From: Bacillus methanolicus MGA3
GTDB lineage: Bacteria; Bacillota; Bacilli; Bacillales; Cytobacillaceae
Direction: 5' to 3'
Assembly (NCBI RefSeq): GCF_000724485.1
Contig: NZ_CP007739.1
Coordinates: forward strand, 1,534,843 to 1,598,842
DNA length: 64,000 bases
Positions 35,165-43,226 of this stretch are shown piece after piece. The notes beneath the pieces were generated by a model that saw only the letters and a program-made list of their open reading frames with translations, was not told where the DNA came from and did no database searches. The position numbers were made by a program, and so were the translations under genes. Each line of letters starts with the position of its first letter. The first letter of the stretch is position 1.

Positions 35165-36508
35165 TCACTTTGGCAGTTTAACAGTAAAAGTTGCACCTTC
35201 CCCCAAGCGTCCGGATACTTTGATATTGCCATTATGAATATCTACAATTTTTTTGACGATCGATAAACCGAGTCCATTTCCTTTTACAGTATTATTGCGA
35301 GATTTATCAACTTTATAAAATGGCGTAAAAATATCTTCCTGTTCCTCTTCCGGTATTCCGGGACCATTATCTGTTATGGAAACGACATTCTGATCTTCTT
35401 TCATCGCTGCTTCTATATAAATCTTTCCGTGCTTTGGAGTGAATTTGATGCTATTACTCAGTAAATTGATCCATACCTGATAGAGTTGGTCTTCATCCGC
35501 TTGAATTCTCATTGCCTCAAGCTGAAGGTCAATTTCAATTTCTTTCGCTGCCCATTGAGGTTCCAACGCAATGACGACTTTCCGCAATTGTTCATCCAAA
35601 CGATAACTCCTCACCTTCAACGGATGTGTCTCTTGTTGTAAATAGGATAGCCGCAGCAAATTTTCACTTAATCGCGATAACCTCTCGCACTCTTCTTCAA
35701 TGATGGTTAAATAATGGAGGCGGCTTTCCTCACTCATTTTCTTCTGTTTTAACGCCTTCGTAAATCCTGAAATGGAGGTTAAAGGTGATTGAATTTCATG
35801 CGAGACGTTAGAAACGAAATCTTGCCGCATTCGATCCAGCTTAGCCAGCTCTTTCGCCATTTCATTAAAGCTAACGGTTAAAAGACCAATTTCATCCTTG
35901 CGTTTCGTATGAAGCTCAAAATCGAATTTTCCTTTCGCCATATTCTTGGTTGCATCCGTCAATCGAAGAATCGGGTTTACGAAATAGCGTGCAGCAACTA
36001 AAATCAGAAAACTGCCGAAAAACAAAATAATGATGTACATGATATGAATGGAGTTCATGATTTCTTCCTCGATACTATTCTTCTCCACCGTTAGAAATAA
36101 AGCGTAAGGCTCCCCGTCAACCTGAAATGGAAGTCCGATTATAGGAGGATAAGGCTCCCTTTTATTGATATCTCGAGCGATATCACCGGCAAGCACGGTC
36201 TTAATATATATAGGATCAACCTGTATTTCCCCATTTTTTTCATCAAGGAGGGGCTTGCCATCCTTATTATAAAGTTGGAGAAGGTTACCGGTAAGGCCTG
36301 AGAAGTTTTGCATAAATGGTATCAAATTAGCTGAAGGTGCAGACTCATAGGTTTGGATAAATTTTTTACCATTCGTAATCAGAATTTCTTCTACCAAATT
36401 TGTAATTCTTTCTTGATACAGCAGGGAAGTAACAAAATATGCAATGAACAGACTCAACATGACGATGCCAACGAATATTAATACAACACGGGTATATAGT
36501 GACTTAAT
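35165..36508 (-). CDS. sensor histidine kinase, probable ATT start
   Basis: 447 aa if started at ATT 36508. Two membrane helices (about 8-28 and 155-175) enclose a 120-residue sensor. Then HAMP (TDATKNMAKGKFDFELHTKR), HisKA with phospho-His in SHEIQSPLTSISGF, and HATPase with N box, DNGPGIPEEE and GNGLGLSIVKKI. ATG 36460 would cut into the first helix. ATT overlaps the regulator stop codon (ATTAA), is 9 bases after GGAGG, and gives the normal kinase start IKSLYTRVVLIF. No NTG lies between. It phosphorylates the response regulator encoded upstream. Confidence 0.85.
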   Translation of the reverse strand: MKSLYTRVVLIFVGIVMLSLFIAYFVTSLLYQERITNLVEEILITNGKKFIQTYESAPSANLIPFMQNFSGLTGNLLQLYNKDGKPLLDEKNGEIQVDPIYIKTVLAGDIARDINKREPYPPIIGLPFQVDGEPYALFLTVEKNSIEEEIMNSIHIMYIIILFFGSFLILVAARYFVNPILRLTDATKNMAKGKFDFELHTKRKDEIGLLTVSFNEMAKELAKLDRMRQDFVSNVSHEIQSPLTSISGFTKALKQKKMSEESRLHYLTIIEEECERLSRLSENLLRLSYLQQETHPLKVRSYRLDEQLRKVVIALEPQWAAKEIEIDLQLEAMRIQADEDQLYQVWINLLSNSIKFTPKHGKIYIEAAMKEDQNVVSITDNGPGIPEEEQEDIFTPFYKVDKSRNNTVKGNGLGLSIVKKIVDIHNGNIKVSGRLGEGATFTVKLPK

Positions 36509-37184
36509 CCCGATACACCTCCAATCGGTAACCGAGGCCGCGGATTGTTACAATCCGAAAATCAGACTCAAATTCAGTAAACCGTTCTCTGAGCCGTTTG
36601 ATATGAACATCGACGGTCCTCTCGTCCCCTTCATAATCTATGCCCCATATTTGTTCAATTAGATTGTCCCGTGTAAACAACTGTCCGGCGTAGCTGCCCA
36701 GTTTGAAAAGTAATTCGAATTCTTTCATTGGGATCGTGATCGTTTTACCGTTTTTATAGACTACCTGATAACTTTTGCGGTCTAATGAAATGTCTCCAAG
36801 CTTAATCATATTGGAAGCAGCAATCCGATACCGCTTTAGCAGAGCTTTTACCCTAAGAACGAGCTCTACCGGGTCGAACGGCTTCACCAAATAATCATCC
36901 GTTCCAAGCTTAAAACCTTTAATTCGGTCGCCTGTCTCCCCCTTCGCGGTGATCATTAAAATTGGCATGTCCCCTAGTTCGCGGAGCTTCGTACATAAAA
37001 CCCAGCCATCCAATTTCGGCATCATAATGTCCAAAATGACGAGATCAACTCTATGATTCTCCACATAATCCAGCGCATCAGCTCCGTTGGATTTTTCGAC
37101 AATATCAAAGCCTTCATCTTCCAGATACAAACGAACCAGCTCACGGATATGAGCTTCATCATCTACCACTAATATCTTTGGCAA
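36504..37184 (-). CDS. OmpR-family response regulator
   Basis: 226 aa. Receiver domain residues 1-115 with acidic pocket D8/D9, phospho-acceptor D52 (LVILDIMMP), T80 and K102. Winged-helix DNA-binding domain about 130-226 (ERTVDVHIKRLRERF). First gene of the operon; its stop overlaps the kinase ATT start. The 11-bp direct repeat at 37316-37333 upstream implies autoregulation, and the same box stands before the DJ-1-like gene. Confidence 0.92.
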   Translation of the reverse strand: MPKILVVDDEAHIRELVRLYLEDEGFDIVEKSNGADALDYVENHRVDLVILDIMMPKLDGWVLCTKLRELGDMPILMITAKGETGDRIKGFKLGTDDYLVKPFDPVELVLRVKALLKRYRIAASNMIKLGDISLDRKSYQVVYKNGKTITIPMKEFELLFKLGSYAGQLFTRDNLIEQIWGIDYEGDERTVDVHIKRLRERFTEFESDFRIVTIRGLGYRLEVYRD

Positions 37185-37602
37185 ATTGAATTCTCCCCTT
37201 TATCCTTATGGTCGAACACAATCTAAATTATTACATAACTTTTCCAATAAATTAATCTGATAATTAAAATTCTATACTATTAATCTCATTTCCTATGGAT
37301 ACTATAAATCAACATTATGAACTCAATATGAATTGAATCGCTTTTACCAATGAAAACAAACTAGAGACAGCATTTGACCGATTGTTCTTGTGTTAATTTT
37401 GGATTTAGCCTTTTTCATTTTAGCTTTAATCACACCACATATTCTTAATGTTTTTTTAAACAGAATTCACACATGATATCTGACGAAAACGTAAAATCTA
37501 ATAATCAAAAAGATTAGATTTCGACTTAACCTTGAAATAAATGAATATAATTTTTAACAAATAGGTAAAGGGTATGAAAATTATTGAATTTTTTTAAAAA
37601 AA
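37185..37602. promoter_or_regulatory. divergent intergenic region with response-regulator box
   Basis: TATGAAC (37316-37322) and TATGAAT (37327-37333), 11 bp apart, with ACTATA 12-18 bases away, mirror the box before the DJ-1-like gene. The rest of the 480-bp gap is AT-rich and shows no gene. Confidence 0.55.
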
Positions 37603-37631
37603 TTGACGTTAACGTTAAATGTAAATATAAT
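37603..37631 (+). promoter_or_regulatory. MerR-MFS promoter with palindromic operator
   Basis: -35 TTGACG (37603-37608), spacer 17, -10 TATAAT (37626-37631). TTGACGTTAACGTTAA is a near-perfect palindrome overlapping the -35 and spacer, where a MerR-type activator would bind. The MerR gene starts 36 bases downstream. Confidence 0.75.
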
Positions 37632-37666
37632 CATATTAATATACATGGCAGGAGGTCGGTTCTTTC

Positions 37667-38110
37667 ATGGATGGGCATTTGAAAATAGATGATGTAGCTA
37701 AACAGAGTGGTTTAAGTAAAAGAACCATTAGGTACTATGAAGAGATTGGTCTTTTGCCTTCTCCTCCTCGCAGTAAAGGGGGGACAAGGCTTTATACACA
37801 AGAACATGTTGAGTTTTTGAAAAAGATTACGATTACCAAAGAAGTATTAGGGTTTTCCCTACAAGAACTGCAGCGCTTCATTTCACTTCAAAATGCATTT
37901 GAAAGTCAGCGAGTAGATTATAGACAGGTTGTCGATCCAAGGGAACGGAAGGAAAAGTTGATTGAAATTATAGAAATCCTCGATGACCAACTCGAAATAA
38001 TCGAGGAAAAGATTCGGAAAATTCTTAGTGTTCAAACTGAACTGGTAAGTCTTAGAGAACGTGCGCGAGCTAGGATTGAAAAAATCGACGAGGAGCTATC
38101 AAAACGATAA
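37667..38110 (+). CDS. MerR-family transcriptional regulator
   Basis: 147 aa. Winged helix-turn-helix at 1-75 (KIDDVAKQSGLSKRTIRYYE, then RLYTQEHVEFLKKI), followed by a long dimerisation coiled coil (about 90-145). The C-terminus has no metal-binding Cys cluster and is too short for a ligand domain, like other MerR proteins next to drug transporters. SD AGGAGG, ATG 37667. It overlaps the upstream frame of the MFS gene and is separated from its true start by 22 bases. Confidence 0.88.
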   Translation: MDGHLKIDDVAKQSGLSKRTIRYYEEIGLLPSPPRSKGGTRLYTQEHVEFLKKITITKEVLGFSLQELQRFISLQNAFESQRVDYRQVVDPRERKEKLIEIIEILDDQLEIIEEKIRKILSVQTELVSLRERARARIEKIDEELSKR

Positions 38111-38132
38111 TAGATATTTTGGAGGGAAAATA

Positions 38133-39353
38133 ATGCAATCTAAATCTACATTAATTAAAGAGGAGCTTCAACCTCGAAGTGTCGGAATTTTACAACAGCC
38201 CAAAGCGGTATGGGCAGTAGCTTTTGCATGCGTGATTTCATTCATGGGGCTAGGTCTTGTTGACCCCATCCTCCCTGCAATAGGGAAAAAATTACACGCC
38301 ACCCCCAGCCAAGTTTCCCTGTTGTTTTCAAGCTATACTTTTATTACAGGGTTGGCAATGTTAATCACTGGAGTTGTTTCTAGTAGATTTGGAACGAAAA
38401 GGACTCTGTTAACAGGAACTTTCCTTATTGTTGTATTTTCAATCCTAGGTGGTTTTTCAGGGAGCATTGGACAGCTTGTAGGGTATAGAGCTGGTTGGGG
38501 TCTTGGTAATGCTTTGTTCATCGCCACAGCTCTGTCCGCTATTGTGGGATTATCTACAAGCGGACCAGCTAAAGCAATTGTTTTGTACGAAGCTGCTCTT
38601 GGGTTGGGAATATCCGTTGGACCGCTGTTAGGAGGAGAATTGGGTTCTATCTCTTGGCGTGGACCGTTCTTCGGCGTAGGTGTTCTCATGGCGTTGGCAT
38701 TCCTTTCGATTCTCATCTTGTTGCCAAAATTGCCGAAATCAAAGGTGCGCACGTCTCTGCTAGACCCATTTAAAGCACTGCGTTACCGTGGACTTTTAAC
38801 ATTGGGGATTACTGCATTGTGCTATAATTTTGGCTTTTTTACCTTATTGGCTTATACGCCATTTGTCATGAACTTAGATGAACACGGACTTGGTTATGTT
38901 TTCTTTGGTTGGGGGATTCTTCTTGCCATTACCTCAGTCTTCGTAGCACCTAAGTTTCAGAGTCGATTCAGAACCGTTCCTTCGATGTGTGCCATGTTAT
39001 TTTGTTTTGCCGTTACTCTTCTCGTTATGGGGATTTGGACATCCTCTCAAATGGTTGTGATTGTGGCTGTTATCATAGCCGGAGCATTCTTAGGTGTAAA
39101 TAATACATTAATTACAACCGCAGTAATGGTCGCAGCCCCGGTTGAACGCTCTACAGCTTCCGCAGCATATAGCTTTATCCGATTCGTTTTTGGAGCCGCA
39201 GGTCCATGGTTAGCAGGAAAATTAGCCGAATGGTACAACCCACATATTCCCTTCTACGTTGGCGCTATTGCTGTGGTCTGTGGAATTTTAGCCATTTTGC
39301 TCGGAAACAAACACCTTCAGCATATTGATAAAGCAGTTGCATCACACCACTAA
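38133..39353 (+). CDS. MFS transporter, drug-efflux type
   Basis: 406 aa from ATG 38133 (SD GGAGGG); the longer frame to 38061 lies inside merR. Twelve membrane helices; VDPILPAIGKKLHATPSQVS after helix 1 is typical of DHA1 drug/H+ antiporters, and SRFGTKRTLL is the loop 2-3 motif A. The coupled MerR regulator supports an inducible efflux pump. Substrate unknown. A terminator follows directly. Confidence 0.87.
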   Translation: MQSKSTLIKEELQPRSVGILQQPKAVWAVAFACVISFMGLGLVDPILPAIGKKLHATPSQVSLLFSSYTFITGLAMLITGVVSSRFGTKRTLLTGTFLIVVFSILGGFSGSIGQLVGYRAGWGLGNALFIATALSAIVGLSTSGPAKAIVLYEAALGLGISVGPLLGGELGSISWRGPFFGVGVLMALAFLSILILLPKLPKSKVRTSLLDPFKALRYRGLLTLGITALCYNFGFFTLLAYTPFVMNLDEHGLGYVFFGWGILLAITSVFVAPKFQSRFRTVPSMCAMLFCFAVTLLVMGIWTSSQMVVIVAVIIAGAFLGVNNTLITTAVMVAAPVERSTASAAYSFIRFVFGAAGPWLAGKLAEWYNPHIPFYVGAIAVVCGILAILLGNKHLQHIDKAVASHH

Positions 39354-39357
39354 AAAG

Positions 39358-39390
39358 AAATCCTCCTCTTTTTGAGGCGGATTTTTATTT
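39358..39390 (+). terminator. terminator of the merR-MFS operon
   Basis: AAATCCTCCTC, loop TTTTT, GAGGCGGATTT (one mismatch) then TTATTTTAT, just after the stop. Confidence 0.8.
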
Positions 39391-39574
39391 TATCATTATT
39401 TGAACCGGTTGCAGAAAAAATTGATTATAAAAATAATTAGGTTTAAATTAGATAGATACTAATTGATTATGGTTATTCAACTATTCAGCCCCGTTTGTTG
39501 AATAAGAAAAGGAGTTTCCGCGGCAACACATGTTCTTAAACTCGAACTACCCGTTACTTGAATAAGAATACTCA

Positions 39575-40390
39575 TTATATCCACTTGGCAAACCAAGCGA
39601 CGTAATAGGCAGCAGGAATAAACAAAAGTTGAGCCACAATTGTACCCAGTAATTTCGAACAAATCATTGTTAAAGAGTAACTTTTTAAATAAATATAATC
39701 ACTTTGATTTTTAATCACTCTATCAGCTAAAACTGAAGCTTTTGGGTCAATAAACAATGTTAATAAAATAGTTGCTATACCATTTATAATCCCAGATGAC
39801 ATTAATGCAGCCTGAGCATAATCTTTAGGAACTAACATTGATGCATATATAGATGAAAGTACCCCAATAGTAAATACAGCAGAAATTATGACATTAATAA
39901 CAAAGAGACGTTTAGGAATTGTTTTTAACGTAATTCCTTTTAGGTATGTCAATCTGGGGAGTCTAAAATACATAAAAACCTTTTTAATGCCGTTCCGATT
40001 AAATTGATTAATAAATAGTGCCATTATTGAGCCCCGTTCATTAGATAATTGAACAATGGCTCGTGAAAAGATATTGATGAATGTTGGAAAAAGAAGAATT
40101 CCAAACAAGACCCCAATAGATGTTACCCCAATTAAAATCCTATATTGTTCCTCTATAAAGCTTAATTTGTTTATATCAGGTGCCTCTGCAATAAGTTTTG
40201 CTGTTAAAGGTTGTTCAATCATTGTAGAAAACCTTGAAACAATCACTAATGTACTAAACAAAGATAATGCAGTTGCAATTAATTTCACTCTTGCTCCCGA
40301 AATCCTCGTTGCATAGGCTAAAGTCTCAACCATTGTTATTATCAATAACAAAAAAGAAATTATAATAACTTTACTTGTAATTAGTTCCAT
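39575..40390 (-). CDS. amj: lipid II flippase Amj
   Basis: 271 aa, the length I recall for B. subtilis Amj (YdaH). About seven membrane helices; VETLAYATRISGARVKLIAT near residues 21-40 and NERGSIMALFINQFNRNGIK are characteristic of the family. Amj moves lipid II across the membrane as the alternative to MurJ, and in B. subtilis it belongs to the SigM regulon. No ECF promoter is visible directly upstream here. ATG 40390 with SD AGGAG. Monocistronic. Confidence 0.85.
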   Translation of the reverse strand: MELITSKVIIISFLLLIITMVETLAYATRISGARVKLIATALSLFSTLVIVSRFSTMIEQPLTAKLIAEAPDINKLSFIEEQYRILIGVTSIGVLFGILLFPTFINIFSRAIVQLSNERGSIMALFINQFNRNGIKKVFMYFRLPRLTYLKGITLKTIPKRLFVINVIISAVFTIGVLSSIYASMLVPKDYAQAALMSSGIINGIATILLTLFIDPKASVLADRVIKNQSDYIYLKSYSLTMICSKLLGTIVAQLLFIPAAYYVAWFAKWI

Positions 40391-40525
40391 ATCATAGCTC
40401 CTAAGAAAATTATTCTAACTGTATTATAAAATAAATTGTATATATGGGTAATTATTTGGAGGAGAAGAATACAATAATAATTTTACCAGTTCTTCTTAAA
40501 CTAGACTGTCACTTTCGTATTATAA

Positions 40526-40558
40526 GGTCAGCCAGATATTTCTGGTTGACCATTTTTT
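40526..40558 (+). terminator. terminator-like hairpin
   Basis: GGTCAGCCAGA, loop TATT, TCTGGTTGACC, then ATTTTTT: 11-bp stem with a T tract. A degenerate copy (GACAGTCAG...CTGGTTAACC) is at 33476-33508. No plus-strand gene ends here, so it may protect the amj region from outside transcription or be part of the IS end. Confidence 0.6.
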
Positions 40559-40564
40559 ATATGG

Positions 40565-40762
40565 TTTTGTTATAACGGTAGCCGGGGTAGAACGTACCTG
40601 CCCGTGGGGCTTAAAATCCCGTCAACTAAACAGTTCGCCCCCTACTTGCTTAAACATGATTTGGCTGGTTGGGACCAAGATCTCGGATAACAAGCGAAGC
40701 TATGATACTGCAAGAAGGATTAGGGGTTACCGGCAATTTTATGGTTCTAGAGGAGATAATAT
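40565..40762 (+). ncRNA. IS110-family left end, candidate bridge-RNA region
   Basis: A 200-bp structured, GC-richer stretch (GGTAGCCGGGGTAGAACG, CCGTGGGGCTTAAAATCCCG, ...) directly precedes an IS110-type recombinase start. In IS110 elements the left non-coding end encodes the bridge RNA that directs target choice (established for the family). I infer that function from position only; loops and core dinucleotides were not identified. Confidence 0.45.
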
Positions 40763-40960
40763 ATGAATCCAGTAGTTGGTCTGGATGTAGCGAAAGGTGA
40801 AAGTCAGGTTCAAGCGTTCTTGTATAAGAAGAAGCCTTATAAAAGCAGTTTTAAAGTAGCACATATCCTTGAAGGACTAGAAGAGCTTACACTGATATCT
40901 TAGAGAAATAGAAAACTTAACAGGAATTCGACCTCCGGTCGTTTGTTTTTAACTTTTTAT
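40763..40960 (+). pseudogene. IS110-family transposase, 5' remnant
   Basis: ATG 40763 (SD AGAGGAG) reads MNPVVGLDVAKGESQVQAFL, KVAHILEGLEELT, then stops. In another frame LREIENLTGIRPPVV follows, and homology ends near 40960. The DVAKGESQ stretch holds the first Asp of the RuvC-like DEDD site. The rest of the gene is gone. 40961-41680 contains no recognisable gene; a sigma-A-like TTGACA...TATGAT lies near 41000-41025. Confidence 0.8.
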
Positions 40961-41682
40961 TGAAAAATGTTGACAAACTATTAGCTGGTTTAGTTTGACA
41001 AAATCTCTATTGCCAATATGATAAAGTACATTAATAAATAGCTGATAGTTAATAAGTAATGTTTTGGTTTTTTATCATACTTCCACTCCATAAACGCACG
41101 AAAACTATATAACACAACGAAAATTGTATCACTACAATTAGCTAATACATTAAGGTAAATATTTCCTCACTTTTTCTAAATTTCCAAGAGGATACTTAAA
41201 GAGGTATTTTTGTAGTTCTAATGTACCGTGGTTGTTGCCTGATTTCAGGACGAAAATACTTTGAATCTATGGGAGTTAATCGTTTTTTGTAAGCATAAAT
41301 AAACACCCATCATACAGATTTATAAGTCAATTTATATCCCAAAATTCAACTTGGTGTTATTTTTTCCATTAAAAAAAAGCCAGCATTAATTTTGCTGTCT
41401 TCTGTTTTTTTCTTTACGATATAAAGATTTTTAGATGTAAACTCAAGCCAAGTAAAAATGCACCATTAAAAGCAAAAAACTGATACTCACTTTGGTAAAC
41501 ATTTTTTCCAACACACCCTATTCTAAATAGAATATTGTTAGCCTTCGTCGTTACATTCTAAAATTAGCATAAATTTATTAAACCAATGATAATGGTTTAT
41601 TAATATTAAGTTAATAAAAGTAACAAATTTGTTTAAAGAAATTATTAAAAGCAATATTCGCTATTGTTTGTAGCAATTTAAA

Positions 41683-41760
41683 GTTAGAGCTGTCTGCATT
41701 TATTGCAGACTGCCCATTCATTTTCGAATCTATTCTGTTATTTGATTGGAAAATCACTAA
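41683..41760 (-). repeat. duplicated phoD 3' end and terminator, downstream of niaP
   Basis: These 75 bases match 43168-43248, which is the last codons and terminator of the GDPD-PhoD gene: here SDFPIK-stop, there RDFPIE-stop, then the hairpin AGTCTGCA/TGCAGACT. The two copies flank niaP as direct repeats. This copy now serves as the niaP terminator. Confidence 0.75.
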
Positions 41761-41790
41761 AACGGATTGAAGATAAGCGTCTTGAGAAGG

Positions 41791-42996
41791 TTATGCTAAT
41801 TCCTGTCTTTTCGTTTCTTTTCCCATGAAAAGCACAGCCGCTGCCCCGATTAAGATGGATACGCAGAAAATTGTAAAAATCATATGAATAGAAAAACCAC
41901 TAGTGCTAAGATATGGCACCAATAAAGGACCTAATATTCCTCCTACGCGCCCAAAGGAAGCGGCCATTCCTGCCCCTGTTCCTCGGATTTTTGTAGGATA
42001 TTGTTCGGGTGTATAGGCATATAAAGCGCCCCATGCTCCGAGGTTAAAAAACGATAGGAAAACGCCTGCTGTAATCAATAACGCCACCGATTCCGCACTG
42101 CCGAAGAAATATGCACTTAACGCGGTGCCAATCAGGTAGACAATGAGAACAAATTTTCTTCCGACTTTTTCAATAAGCCATGCGGCGGTAAAATAACCTG
42201 GCAATTGGGCAAGTGTCATAATCAGCACATACTGAAAGCTCTTGATTAAGCTAAATCCTTTGATCACCATAACACTTGGGAGCCAAAGAAACATTCCATA
42301 ATAGGAAAACACGACGCAAAACCAGAGAATCCACAGCATCGCAGTTTCGCTGAGATACTCTTTTGACCAGACAGCCGTGATGTTTGATAGCACCGACAGT
42401 CTTTCTGTTTGTTTCACGGAGAGAAATTTCTGTGAATCAGGCAGATTCCAACGTAAATATAGAGCATAAAGAGCTGGAATCGCACTCAATATCAAGGCTA
42501 GCTGCCAGCCAAATTTAGGGATGATAAAGTAAGAAATGACCGCTGCAATCAACCAGCCGACCGCCCAAAAACTTTCTAATAACACAACCACTCTGCCGCG
42601 GTTTTCTGCCGGAACACTTTCCGATACGAGTGTGGAAGCGACTGGAAGCTCTCCTCCAAGCCCCATTCCGATCAGAAATCTTAAAACTAAAAAGATGCTC
42701 AAGGAAGTCGCAAATGCCGAAGCACCGCTGCCAAGTGAAAATAACAATAAAGTAAGAATAAAAACATTTTTCCGGCCCATTCGGTCAGCCGTCAGTCCGA
42801 AAAATAAAGCCCCGACGGCCATACCGATTGAGTTGATGCTGCCAATCAAGCCCATTTGTTTTTCCGTTAAGTTCCAATCTACCTTTAATGCAGCAATAAT
42901 AAACGAAAGCATCCCAACATCCATTGCATCAAACATCCATCCGACTCCGGCAATCCCGAGCAGCTTCCTATTTGAAATATCATTTTGTCTGTTCAT
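41791..42996 (-). CDS. niaP: niacin/nicotinate MFS transporter NiaP
   Basis: 401 aa, twelve membrane helices. The protein follows B. subtilis NiaP (YceI) closely in remembered sequence: GVGWMFDAMDVGMLSFIIAA, GMGLGGELPVASTLVSE and YGMFLWLPSVMVIKGFS. NiaP imports nicotinate for NAD synthesis. ATG 42996 with SD GGAGGG. No niacin-type operator was identified upstream. The gene lies between direct repeats of the neighbouring phosphatase gene's 3' end, so it was probably inserted there. Confidence 0.85.
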   Translation of the reverse strand: MNRQNDISNRKLLGIAGVGWMFDAMDVGMLSFIIAALKVDWNLTEKQMGLIGSINSIGMAVGALFFGLTADRMGRKNVFILTLLLFSLGSGASAFATSLSIFLVLRFLIGMGLGGELPVASTLVSESVPAENRGRVVVLLESFWAVGWLIAAVISYFIIPKFGWQLALILSAIPALYALYLRWNLPDSQKFLSVKQTERLSVLSNITAVWSKEYLSETAMLWILWFCVVFSYYGMFLWLPSVMVIKGFSLIKSFQYVLIMTLAQLPGYFTAAWLIEKVGRKFVLIVYLIGTALSAYFFGSAESVALLITAGVFLSFFNLGAWGALYAYTPEQYPTKIRGTGAGMAASFGRVGGILGPLLVPYLSTSGFSIHMIFTIFCVSILIGAAAVLFMGKETKRQELA

Positions 42997-43167
42997 GTAA
43001 GCCCTCCTGACTTCATAACTACAAGCATTATTTTGCCTTATTCATTTTTTTTAGGAAAATAACAGTAAGTTCACCATACAAAATAGTAGCACATGTTTTG
43101 ACACATAACATAACTTTTGTCCGTACGAAAGGTGTATTTATTGGTTAATCAAATAAAAAGTGATATA

Positions 43168-43205
43168 GAAGATCTAAGCTGCCTACATCTATTGTAGACA
43201 GCTCA
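43168..43205 (-). terminator. terminator of the GDPD-PhoD gene
   Basis: AGCTGTCTACA pairs with TGTAGGCAGCT (one G-T/T-G position) around ATAGA, on the minus strand about 25 bases past the stop. Duplicate at 41687-41718. Confidence 0.75.
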
Positions 43206-43226
43206 TTCAATTTCGAATCTATTTTG

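Noticed and set aside
40565-40762. tRNA or riboswitch
   Set aside because: No tRNA arms; position before an IS110 recombinase explains the structure better.
42536-43000. 154-aa plus-strand ORF
   Set aside because: Antisense shadow of niaP.
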